Positions 37,948 to 45,791 of a DNA stretch of 64,000 nt are shown here, piece by piece; position 1 is the stretch's first letter, and each line of letters opens with the position of its first letter. The translations under genes and the position numbers were made by a program. The DNA comes from Photobacterium profundum SS9 (lineage in GTDB: Bacteria; Pseudomonadota; Gammaproteobacteria; Enterobacterales; Vibrionaceae), in contig NC_006370.1 of assembly GCF_000196255.1 (NCBI RefSeq), positions 1,332,187-1,396,186 on the forward strand, read 5' to 3'. The notes beneath the pieces are model-generated. The model worked only from the letters and a program-made list of their open reading frames with translations, had not been told where the DNA came from and searched no databases.

Positions 37948-38421
37948 ATGGAAAAGTTAAATATCATCTGTGTAGATGACCAGAGGGAAGTGCTTAGCGC
38001 TGTACTTAAAGATTTAGCACCGTTAAATGATTACTTTCATGTTGAAGATTGTGAGTCGGCTGATGAAGCATTAGAGCTAATGGACGAATTAGATGCAGAA
38101 GGCGAGTTTATTGCTTTAGTGATTTCAGACCATGTTATGCCAGGGAAAACCGGTGTCGAGTTATTAACCGAAATATCACAAGACTCACGTTTCCTTCGTA
38201 CCAAAAAAGTATTACTGACAGGGCAAGCAACCCATCAAGATACGATTGCGGCAATAAACCGTGCCCGTATCGAAAGTTATTTTGAAAAACCGTGGAAAGC
38301 AGAAGTTTTACTGACATCTGCACGAAGTCTAATCACAGAGTATATATTTGATATGGGTTTAGACTACCAACCTTGGACTGACATACTGGATAACGGTGTT
38401 ATCTTTAGGCGCTTACGCTAG
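37948..38421 (+). CDS. Stand-alone receiver (REC) protein RR2
   Basis: A 157-residue receiver protein without an output domain, paralogous to RR1. It has CVDDQ, phosphorylated Asp61 (SDHVMPG), LLTGQA and Lys of EKPW, and ends PWTDILDNGVIFRRLR. ATG 37948 follows GAGGGACGGTT, 10 bp after the HK2 stop; a longer open frame from 37843 overlaps HK2 and is not the real start. An IS66 element is inserted 42 bp after its stop codon and now separates it from its original terminator. Confidence 0.88.
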   Translation: MEKLNIICVDDQREVLSAVLKDLAPLNDYFHVEDCESADEALELMDELDAEGEFIALVISDHVMPGKTGVELLTEISQDSRFLRTKKVLLTGQATHQDTIAAINRARIESYFEKPWKAEVLLTSARSLITEYIFDMGLDYQPWTDILDNGVIFRRLR

Positions 38422-38455
38422 TTATACTTTTTCATCATATTCAAATGTTTATGAA

Positions 38456-38463
38456 CAACAAAA
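38456..38463. repeat. Left 8-bp target site duplication (CAACAAAA)
   Basis: CAACAAAA at 38456-38463 is repeated exactly at 40229-40236, directly flanking both ends of the IS. Eight bases is the usual duplication for IS66 elements. Confidence 0.92.
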
Positions 38464-40228
38464 GTAACTTCTCAATAAGCCGAGGCAGGGTGGGCTTTCT
38501 GGAGCACCAGAGAGCCTAAAGATGGGATTACATTACTTTGAGAAATTCGGTCGTTGAGATATTTCCAGAAGGAAACCCCTAATTTTCGGCACGTTTTTTT
38601 CAGGCTGGAAAAGGTATCTCGGCATTGTCGGCCAAGATCACTACGAGTACCTCCACTGACTTTGCGCCGCTTGACCTGCTCCCTTAGATCATTTTCGCTT
38701 CCATTTGTATGGATTGGAATTTCTGGTCGTTCCAATACCAGCAATAAGCTTGATTTTAATTTGTTTAACCGCTTTAGTTGCTGATTAAGGAGCTCATAGC
38801 GGGTTTTCTGAGTAAATAGCCGATCGAACTCCTTCGACAGGGCTGATTTCTTCGTGTCGCAAGGCTGTTTTTTGTATTCTTTCAGCTCCTTGTAGAACGA
38901 CCAAATCTCATCACGTACTTGTGCGATGTCTTCTCGATGTCCCTCATTCAACGGAATAAGCTTGTGGACCAACCGCTCCGCATGTACCCAGCACAAACCA
39001 TGTTGTAGAACCTTAAACTGTCCAGCACCATCACTGATCACAGCGAGTTTACCCAAAGCTTCATTCTCTGACGCGCAACCCAATAGGGCACCTTCAGTCG
39101 CTATTTGAATATGCCTTTTTACGACAATACCCAGCTGAACTAGATGAGCAGACCATTCCTCCTCACATCCAAAGTTGGTCACTGGTGTGTTTGCTAACAA
39201 TGCTAACTGGGGAGCAGGGAGTTTATTTGTCGCCATATAGTTTAGTGCGCAGGTGTTCACCTGATAACCCTTGTTTCCAGCCCGAAGGAGTGACAGGAAG
39301 TTGATCCGATTTTTTCGGTCTGAACTTTGAAACCAAGCAAACCACTCATTGCCTATGTGGGTGACAAAACCGTTCTTGCCCTGATGCCTAGCTCCGGTGT
39401 CATCTGTTGTGATATAGCCAGTGCTTTGCAGGCCTGCAGCCAGAAGTTCGGCTTTTTCTTCATGCAAATCATCATGATTTTCGGTCAATAAGCGATTTAA
39501 TTGGCCACTGGAAATATCGATACCCCATTCTCTAAGTTGTTCCAACAACAGAGGCTGAGTGACCTGACATTGATGATACTGATAGAGGATGTAGCTTCTT
39601 AGTCGAGTGCCAAAGTGTTGGCCTGCTAGTCCATTAGGCAAGGTAGCGGTAACCGTCGAACCATCAGGTAATAGATAGCAAGCTAAGCGATAACGTACAT
39701 TGCACGACTGTATCTCTAGCTCTTGGACGACAAAATCTCGGTAGCCCTTGAATCGTGCCCCGATAGGTAAAGGTTGTTCTGGCTGGACAATGTTATCCTG
39801 ATGAATGGTCAGCGTTTGATTTTTGCTACGCTTGGTAGAGCCGGACCGTTTGTTATCAGTCGAGCCTTGGTCTGACTTTTCATCGGTATTTGTGTCGAGT
39901 TTACTCGGCTTGAACTTGGGCCGTTTTTTCTGCCCTTTTAGTACGTTGATCTCGTCTTTAAGGAGGGTGATTTCTTCTTGTTGGCGCTCAACCGTATCGG
40001 AAAGCTGCTCAATGATCCCAATTAAGCCTTTTACCAAAGGGGTTTGCTCTGACTCTGGAATGTCTGGGAGATTAATTTTCATTGAGACAAAAGGCTCTAC
40101 GTGGTTAGAGGCTACTATTTTGAAGGTTTGAAAGGATCAATCAAGCCGATCTTAGAGATCCTAACATTAATTTTAAAAACACTATCAGGATCACTCTTCG
40201 CTTATGCCCCGACTTATTGAGAAGTTAC
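38464..40228. mobile_element. IS66-family insertion sequence, single-ORF type
   Basis: 1765 bp. The left end reads GTAACTTCTCAATAAG and the right end is its inverted copy; the inverted repeats run for about 24 bp with two mismatches (CCGAGGCA against TCGGGGCA). It contains only the transposase gene, without the tnpA and tnpB genes of classical IS66, as in the ISBst12-like subgroup. Exact 8-bp duplications flank it (38456-38463 and 40229-40236), so it moved here intact and fairly recently. Imperfect GGATC-type repeats lie between 40130 and 40200. Confidence 0.93.
38472..40082 (-). CDS. IS66-family transposase
   Basis: A 536-residue DDE transposase. The N-terminus carries a coiled coil (about residues 10-50, alternating heptads rich in Glu and Leu) and a basic linker. 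The core has TDDTGARHQGKNG as the first acidic cluster and the late HTNGSENDLREQVKRRKVSGG segment with the catalytic Glu. The stop codon lies inside the left inverted repeat. It looks intact and likely active. Confidence 0.93.
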   Translation of the reverse strand: MKINLPDIPESEQTPLVKGLIGIIEQLSDTVERQQEEITLLKDEINVLKGQKKRPKFKPSKLDTNTDEKSDQGSTDNKRSGSTKRSKNQTLTIHQDNIVQPEQPLPIGARFKGYRDFVVQELEIQSCNVRYRLACYLLPDGSTVTATLPNGLAGQHFGTRLRSYILYQYHQCQVTQPLLLEQLREWGIDISSGQLNRLLTENHDDLHEEKAELLAAGLQSTGYITTDDTGARHQGKNGFVTHIGNEWFAWFQSSDRKNRINFLSLLRAGNKGYQVNTCALNYMATNKLPAPQLALLANTPVTNFGCEEEWSAHLVQLGIVVKRHIQIATEGALLGCASENEALGKLAVISDGAGQFKVLQHGLCWVHAERLVHKLIPLNEGHREDIAQVRDEIWSFYKELKEYKKQPCDTKKSALSKEFDRLFTQKTRYELLNQQLKRLNKLKSSLLLVLERPEIPIHTNGSENDLREQVKRRKVSGGTRSDLGRQCRDTFSSLKKTCRKLGVSFWKYLNDRISQSNVIPSLGSLVLQKAHPASAY

Positions 40229-40236
40229 CAACAAAA
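40229..40236. repeat. Right 8-bp target site duplication (CAACAAAA)
   Basis: Exact copy of the bases at 38456-38463. Removing the IS and one copy joins the RR2 3' region directly to the terminator beginning at 40233. Confidence 0.92.
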
Positions 40237-40266
40237 AGCCAAAATAAATTATTTTGGCTTTTTTAT
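40233..40266 (+). terminator. Former RR2 terminator, now beyond the IS
   Basis: A perfect 13-bp stem AAAAAGCCAAAAT/ATTTTGGCTTTTT with loop AAATT and a T run. Before the IS landed it lay about 50 bp after the RR2 stop codon. It now sits 1.8 kb away, directly against the zntA promoter, which it still insulates. Confidence 0.88.
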
Positions 40267-40297
40267 TGACCTTGGATTTAACTCCAAGGTTTATAGT
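40266..40297 (+). promoter_or_regulatory. zntA promoter with MerR/ZntR-type operator
   Basis: TTGACC (40266-40271) and TATAGT (40292-40297) are separated by 20 bp, longer than the standard 17. The spacer holds the palindrome ACCTTGG-N8-CCAAGGT (40269-40290). This is the hallmark of MerR-family control (ZntR, CadR, CueR), where the metal-bound regulator twists the DNA. No merR-type gene is nearby. GGTGG/CCACC at 40306-40321 can form a small hairpin in the leader. Confidence 0.88.
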
Positions 40298-40357
40298 TAT
40301 TGCAGGTGGAAAAGCCCACCAAGCTAGAATGAAAATAGTGATTAAGGAGAGTGACCT

Positions 40358-42763
40358 ATGTGTGCTCAATGCAATAATAAAAAACCATATATCCATAGTA
40401 TTAAACCAACAGCGGTGCAGAGTAACTCTGTTCAAGTAGAAGCGTGTACATCAACCGATTGTTGTAGTGCGACAAATACCGCGACTGTTGTATCAACTGA
40501 AACAGAAAGTAATGGCGATGGTGATTCAAATGCTGAAGGTCCTGCCTCCAGTTCTCCTCATCAGCATGATCATCAATGTGACCCTGTAAGTGAAAGCAGC
40601 TGTTCAACATCTTGCTGTAGTACATCTAACGTTTCGTTAGATCAGCTAACGCAATCAAATTTAGGCCATAGCCAAAGCTGGAAAGTACTGGGTATGGATT
40701 GTCCAAGCTGTGCGAGCAAACTTGAAAAGTCACTAATGACCCTTGATGGCGTCGAACGTGCCAAAGTAATGTTTGCAACAGAAAAGCTGGTGGTAAATTG
40801 TCAGTCAGCCGATATGGTTGAAGCGATTGAAGCTAAAGCGAAAAAAACAGGGTTCCAATTAGTCACTGGGCGTAAATCACAACAAAAACAAGAAAAGCCT
40901 CATTCTATAAAGCAAAATTTCGCAGTTATTGCCATTGCGAGCATGATGGCGGTGTCATTTCTGGTAAGCCAAGTGTCTGAACAGATGGGCTTAATAGCGT
41001 TCACTCTGACCAGCATTTTAGGCTTATTTCCAATAGCTAAAAAAGCCGTTGTATTAGCTAAATCAGGCACACCGTTTTCGATTGAAACCTTGATGAGCAT
41101 TGCAGCCATCGGTGCATTGTACTTAGGTGAAACCGCCGAAGCGGCAATGGTGTTGTTGTTATTTCTTATCGGGGAACAACTTGAAGGATACGCCTCGGCT
41201 CGTGCACGTAGTGGTGTAAAAGCTTTGATGGATCTGGTGCCAGAAGAAGCGACGGTTATTCGTGCTGATGGTACAAGAGTGAAGATTGCTGCCGAAGATT
41301 TACAGAAAGGTGATGTGATTGAAGTGGCTCCGGGTTCGCGTTTGCCTGCGGATGCACAGTTACTTGATATTATTGCTAGCTTTGATGAAAGTGCTCTTAC
41401 AGGTGAATCGGTTCCGGTTGAACATATACCTGGCGAGAAAGTCATGGCTGGCTCGCTAGTGGTTGACAAGGTTGCGCGCTTAACCATCATTTCAGAACAA
41501 GGTGAGAACGCCATTGATCGTATTCTACATCTGATTGAAGATGCAGAATCACGTAAAGCCCCACTTGAGCGCTTTTTAGACCGCTTTAGTCGTTGGTACA
41601 CCCCGGCAATGATCGTGTTTGCTGCTTTGGTTATTGTGATTCCACCTTTGCTGTTTGCACAATCTTGGGATGAGTGGATATACCGAGGCTTAACATTACT
41701 ATTGATTGCATGCCCATGTGCATTGGTGATCTCAACGCCAGCTGCCATTACATCAGGGTTAGCGGCCGCTGCACGCCGAGGTGCTTTAATTAAAGGCGGT
41801 GCAGCGTTAGAGCAATTAGGCCATATTGAAACTATCGCGTTTGATAAAACAGGAACATTAACGCAGGGTAAACCTGTAATGACAGATCTTGTAAGCTGGG
41901 ATGGCAATGACGATAAACTGTTGGCGCAATCTGCTGCGGTTGAAATGGGTTCATTACATCCTCTGGCAATGGCCGTGGTAAAAGCAGCACAAGATCGTGG
42001 TTTAACGGTGATTGAAGCGGCAGAGCGTGAAGCATTACCTGGGCGTGGTATACAAGGCATTATAAATGGTGAGACGGTATTGCTCTGTGCAGCAGACAGA
42101 TTAACAGAATCCGTTATATTGACTAACGAGCAAGTCGCTCAAGTATTAGCGCTTGAGGCACAAGGTAAAACATTGGTTGTAGTGGTACGAGATGGCATTG
42201 CTGTTGGTATGATCGCATGGCGTGATAATTTACGTGATGATGCCGCTCAAGCTGTATCTGCTCTGAAGAAAATGGGTATAAAGGCTGTAATGTTAACGGG
42301 GGATAACCCACGTGCCGCTGCTGCAATAGCGGGTGAGATTGGTATTGAGTACCGCGCTGGCTTGTTGCCTGCTGATAAAGTGAAAGAAGTACAACTTGCG
42401 AATGAAAAATCGCATGTTGCTATGGTCGGTGATGGTATTAATGATGCCCCAGCAATGAAAACGGCTTCGATTGGTATTGCCATGGGCGGCGGAACAGATG
42501 TGGCTTTAGAAACTGCAGATGCAGCGCTTACCCATAACCGTTTATCAGAATTACCAGTGATGATTGAGCTATCTAAAGCGACCTTAAATAATATTCGTCA
42601 AAACATTGGGTTGGCATTAGGTCTGAAAGCGATTTTCTTAGTGACAACGTTATTTGGTTTAACTGGATTGTGGGTAGCTGTTTTAGCTGACAGTGGTGCG
42701 ACTGCGTTAGTGACGTTGAATGCATTAAGATTGCTTCGCTTTGAACCAAAGAACAAAGTCTAA
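40358..42763 (+). CDS. zntA: Zinc/cadmium/lead P1B-type ATPase
   Basis: Exports Zn, Cd and Pb across the inner membrane. The 801-residue protein has an HMA metal-binding domain with GMDCPSC (Cys115, Cys118), a membrane CPC motif (Cys452, Cys454), phosphorylation site DKTGT (Asp496), TGES and the GDGINDAPA motif. The first 105 residues form an unusual extension rich in Ser, Cys and His, with MCAQC, two CC pairs, HQHDH and CSTSCC, which may bind metal. Control by a MerR-type operator upstream fits zinc or cadmium. A terminator follows. Confidence 0.96.
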   Translation: MCAQCNNKKPYIHSIKPTAVQSNSVQVEACTSTDCCSATNTATVVSTETESNGDGDSNAEGPASSSPHQHDHQCDPVSESSCSTSCCSTSNVSLDQLTQSNLGHSQSWKVLGMDCPSCASKLEKSLMTLDGVERAKVMFATEKLVVNCQSADMVEAIEAKAKKTGFQLVTGRKSQQKQEKPHSIKQNFAVIAIASMMAVSFLVSQVSEQMGLIAFTLTSILGLFPIAKKAVVLAKSGTPFSIETLMSIAAIGALYLGETAEAAMVLLLFLIGEQLEGYASARARSGVKALMDLVPEEATVIRADGTRVKIAAEDLQKGDVIEVAPGSRLPADAQLLDIIASFDESALTGESVPVEHIPGEKVMAGSLVVDKVARLTIISEQGENAIDRILHLIEDAESRKAPLERFLDRFSRWYTPAMIVFAALVIVIPPLLFAQSWDEWIYRGLTLLLIACPCALVISTPAAITSGLAAAARRGALIKGGAALEQLGHIETIAFDKTGTLTQGKPVMTDLVSWDGNDDKLLAQSAAVEMGSLHPLAMAVVKAAQDRGLTVIEAAEREALPGRGIQGIINGETVLLCAADRLTESVILTNEQVAQVLALEAQGKTLVVVVRDGIAVGMIAWRDNLRDDAAQAVSALKKMGIKAVMLTGDNPRAAAAIAGEIGIEYRAGLLPADKVKEVQLANEKSHVAMVGDGINDAPAMKTASIGIAMGGGTDVALETADAALTHNRLSELPVMIELSKATLNNIRQNIGLALGLKAIFLVTTLFGLTGLWVAVLADSGATALVTLNALRLLRFEPKNKV

Positions 42764-42819
42764 ATAAACTGAGTGAAAATTCAGTAACCGCTATGAAGTA
42801 ACTAAGTAATATAATTAAG

Positions 42820-42852
42820 CCCTCTATCTTGACAAAGGCAGAGGGTTTTTCT
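42820..42852 (+). terminator. zntA terminator
   Basis: CCCTCT pairs with AGAGGG around a 14-base loop and is followed by five T, C and TT. Confidence 0.75.
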
Positions 42853-42935
42853 TATTTATTGTGTCGATAAAAACGTATTACCTGCTTTTTGTGATGTTTT
42901 ATTTTTGTGATATTAAGCACGCGCAATCGATTTAA

Positions 42936-43031
42936 CGTGACTGCTGTCACTTTTTAGTGAGAGATGTAATTAGGTGTCTTTTGTTAGTTGTGACCTTGGT
43001 CACTCAAAAGTGCAGTTCTATAGGCTATCGT
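42936..43031 (+). promoter_or_regulatory. udp promoter region with paired CRP sites
   Basis: Two CRP-like palindromes: CGTGA-CTGCTG-TCACT at 42936-42951 and TGTGA-CCTTGG-TCACT at 42989-43004. Their centres are exactly 53 bp apart. In E. coli, CytR-controlled genes such as deoC and udp have CRP pairs with this spacing, and CytR binds between them. A start near 43038, with a weak -10 near 43026, would put the second site at about -41.5. CytR binding is inferred. Confidence 0.7.
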
Positions 43032-43156
43032 TGTTTTGTGTTTTGAGAGTGTTCAACTTGTTGTAACAGATTTGAATACTGCCTAAACATTACAATATTA
43101 TTAATAAACCTCTGATTCCCCTATACAGAGCCATAAACAATAACAAGGATATGATT

Positions 43157-43924
43157 ATGTCTGATATTACAGTTTTCCATTTAGGTGTGACAAAAGCAGA
43201 TCTCAATGGCGCAGAATTAGCAATTATTCCAGGTGATCCAGCGCGTGTAGAAAAAATCGCCAGCCTAATGGATAACCCTGAATTTTTAGCAAGTTCACGT
43301 GAGTACACATTGTTCCGTGGTGTACTTGACGGTAAAACTGTAATTGTGTGTTCTACAGGTATTGGTGGTCCATCTACTTCTATTGCAGTAGAAGAGTTAG
43401 CGCAGCTTGGTATTCGTACATTCCTACGTGTTGGTACAACAGGTGCGATTCAGCCACATATTAATGTTGGCGATATGATTGTAACAACAGGTTCAGTACG
43501 TTTAGATGGCGCAAGTCTACACTTTGCACCAATGGAATTCCCTGCAGTAGCTGACTTTGATGTGGCAACTGCAATGAAGCAAGCTGTTATAGAAGAAGGC
43601 GCAACAGTACACACTGGCGTAACGGCTTCAAGTGATACCTTCTACCCAGGTCAAGAGCGTTACGATACATTCAGTGGTCGTGTTGTTAAGCGTTTCCAAG
43701 GTTCTATGCAAGAATGGCAAGACATGGGCGTGTTGAACTTCGAAATGGAATCAGCAACGCTATTAACTATGTGTGCAAGTTCAGGTCTACGTGCAGGCTG
43801 TGTTGCGGGTGTTATTGTAAACCGTACTCAGAAAGAAATCCCTGATCACGCGTTATTAAAAGCAACTGAAACGCGTTCAATTAAAGTGGTTGTTGATGCT
43901 GCTCGTCGCATGCTAGCTGAGTAA
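43157..43924 (+). CDS. udp: Uridine phosphorylase
   Basis: Cleaves uridine with phosphate to uracil and ribose-1-phosphate in pyrimidine salvage. The protein of about 255 residues matches E. coli Udp closely: [57 protein letters not shown] chose ATG 43157 with AAGGA eight bases before it; the ATG at 43151 is too close to that site. Strong CRP/CytR-type control is suggested by the upstream sites. Confidence 0.96.
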   Translation: MSDITVFHLGVTKADLNGAELAIIPGDPARVEKIASLMDNPEFLASSREYTLFRGVLDGKTVIVCSTGIGGPSTSIAVEELAQLGIRTFLRVGTTGAIQPHINVGDMIVTTGSVRLDGASLHFAPMEFPAVADFDVATAMKQAVIEEGATVHTGVTASSDTFYPGQERYDTFSGRVVKRFQGSMQEWQDMGVLNFEMESATLLTMCASSGLRAGCVAGVIVNRTQKEIPDHALLKATETRSIKVVVDAARRMLAE

Positions 43925-43981
43925 GTGATTACTCGCTGGTTGTACTCGGGATTTAACATCTAACGAGTACGACACGATTTT

Positions 43982-44011
43982 AAAAACCGATGCCAGCGCA
44001 TCGGTTTTTTT
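43982..44011 (+). terminator. udp terminator
   Basis: A perfect 12-bp stem AAAAACCGATGC/GCATCGGTTTTT with loop CAGC, ending in seven T. Confidence 0.95.
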
Positions 44012-44056
44012 ATGCTTATCGTTCTGTGGGAAGAGAAGTAGTTGTTTGCTGGATAT

Positions 44057-44085
44057 AAAAAAAACCACTGTTAGTGGCTTTTTAT
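44057..44085 (-). terminator. Terminator of the CARF nuclease gene
   Basis: On the minus strand CCACT/AGTGG pairs around AAC, extended by AAGC-side pairing, and is followed by eight T. It lies about 30 bp after the stop codon. Confidence 0.8.
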
Positions 44086-44115
44086 TGAGCATTGAAGTGC
44101 TCGTGAAATAAAGGG

Positions 44116-45288
44116 TTAGGCGATATTGTGATCGTGTGGCTGGCCACCTGCACCTTTTAACCAGTTATGTAAGTGAGTTTGTAATTCACCTAACTGATCA
44201 GGACCAATAATCGCTAAACCTAAATCTTGTGCGCGAACTAAATCGTGATGACGTAATGGCCGGAAACTCACCAGCATTGCTCGTGCTTGTAAGCCGCCAA
44301 GTAGATCACGTAATGATTCCAGTTTATAGAGCGTGTCGTCACCATCGTCACGCATGCCTTTCGTTTTACATTCAATAATATGCAGCTTGTTATTAACCAG
44401 TGTTGCCACATCGAGTTCGTTACGGACTTCACGCTCACCAATCTTACGGTAAACTTGTACACCTAATGAATGGTCTTGAATGGTTGGTAATTCATTTTGT
44501 ATCGCACGAACCGTACTATGAACCAGATTTTCTAACCATTCACCATTAGCAAAACGACGGGCCTCTTCGTGTTTAAAAGTAAGAATGCCATTTTCGTAAG
44601 TCGCTAAACCAGTTTCATGCAAATCATTAATTAGCATGCCTAATTCTTTGTAGCCTTGTTGTTTTTCGCTTAAACCGACATCTAATTTTTGTTCTTTACG
44701 GCACGTCGTCGCGAGGTAATTCAATGTGGCCAGTCCAGGGCCTAATTCTAACGCCGAACCCGCCCAACGCTGCCCCAAATCCCATAGTTGGTCATTGAGC
44801 TCATCGGTTACTGTTGTTTCTGGTAGCTCACAACGCGCACCAAATATTGTTAAGTAATCGCTTAATTGAATGCGATCTTCAACCTGCTGCTGTTTGCGAT
44901 CAGACGGGTATAACCAGCACATCTCATCGCTATAAGGTTCGATAACATAGATAGGCCAATGAAACGTACGGAATACTTCATAAGCAGACAGTAAACGGTG
45001 ACGTAATCCACAGCTCGCATTAAACCATACTTCTTGATGATTCTTTTTTAGATCATCGGCTAAAGCATTGAGTCGTTCGCGAAGGCAAGTAATATTAATT
45101 GAATCTGGTATTTCAAAAAATTCAGCATCAATATTACGTGGTGTCAGTATGGATGCGAGGCGTTCATATTGTGCTTTTTGGCTTGGAGTGCCAATAAAGA
45201 TCATTCTATCGGCAGGAATGCCGTGATCAAGCAAAGGGGTGATCAACCTAACGGGATCTTGATCGATAATGCCAACGTGAGTATTCAT
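44116..45288 (-). CDS. CARF-domain PD-(D/E)xK nuclease, VC1899/Card1-like (DUF1887)
   Basis: A 390-residue protein. The N-terminal CARF-like Rossmann domain (about 1-140) has VGIIDQDPVRL and, at the usual nucleotide-sensing loop, NASCGLRHRL (residues 90-99) instead of the common TGGTK type. A winged-helix-like middle (about 150-240) joins a PD-(D/E)xK nuclease domain with Asp293 (ELDVATL) and Glu306-x-Lys308 (IIECKTKG). Card1 of this family is a DNA/RNA nuclease switched on by cyclic tetra-adenylate; VC1899 of V. cholerae has the same layout. There is no CRISPR array or type III cas gene in the window. Confidence 0.9.
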   Translation of the reverse strand: MNTHVGIIDQDPVRLITPLLDHGIPADRMIFIGTPSQKAQYERLASILTPRNIDAEFFEIPDSINITCLRERLNALADDLKKNHQEVWFNASCGLRHRLLSAYEVFRTFHWPIYVIEPYSDEMCWLYPSDRKQQQVEDRIQLSDYLTIFGARCELPETTVTDELNDQLWDLGQRWAGSALELGPGLATLNYLATTCRKEQKLDVGLSEKQQGYKELGMLINDLHETGLATYENGILTFKHEEARRFANGEWLENLVHSTVRAIQNELPTIQDHSLGVQVYRKIGEREVRNELDVATLVNNKLHIIECKTKGMRDDGDDTLYKLESLRDLLGGLQARAMLVSFRPLRHHDLVRAQDLGLAIIGPDQLGELQTHLHNWLKGAGGQPHDHNIA

Positions 45289-45791
45289 AATAATCCTTGG
45301 TTTTGTACCCTGTGTGCATTACGAGAAAAATGGAGGAGAAAAATGCTAGCACAAAGTTATTTTTATTTTTTATTACTAAAAGATATGGGTATAGCGTTAA
45401 AGCTTTTCAAGCTATCGCAGATCTTAAGTCTAATTTATCGTACAAAATACAACTTATCTGATGTTGCTCCCTTTTTTGTTTGGATATTGTCAGTTTTTTC
45501 AAAGCTGAACAAAAAAGGTGGCATACATTGATAACGTTCACTTAAACGTTTTTAGTCATATTTAGCTCAACTACTTACTATCAAAGTCATTCTGTTATTT
45601 TATGGTACTTTTTATAAGACTATACCTTTTTGCAATAGTTGCGTTGCCACAGGCATGAGTGTTGATAAAAAAAGCATTTTTAATGAAAAAAGTGGATGAA
45701 TGAAGCGTTTTTCTTTTTTAAGAACAAAAAGGATTGAATTATCGATGCCGACGGTGACAATGAAACTGTTCTTATAAGCCAGAATGAAGTT
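45289..45791. other. Intergenic region between CARF gene and treR, with one strong hairpin
   Basis: 503 bp without a convincing gene. CCTTTTTTGTT (45470-45480) and AACAAAAAAGG (45508-45518) form a perfect 11-bp stem around a 27-base loop. Position and A/T runs would allow a terminator on either strand, yet no gene ends there, so a small RNA is possible. The region near 45289-45360 is the expected promoter zone of the CARF gene; no boxes could be placed with confidence. Confidence 0.4.

Noticed and set aside
45361..45531. Plus-strand open frame over the start of the CARF gene and its upstream gap
   Set aside because: It overlaps the CARF gene in antisense and its translated sequence is AT-driven with no domain features.
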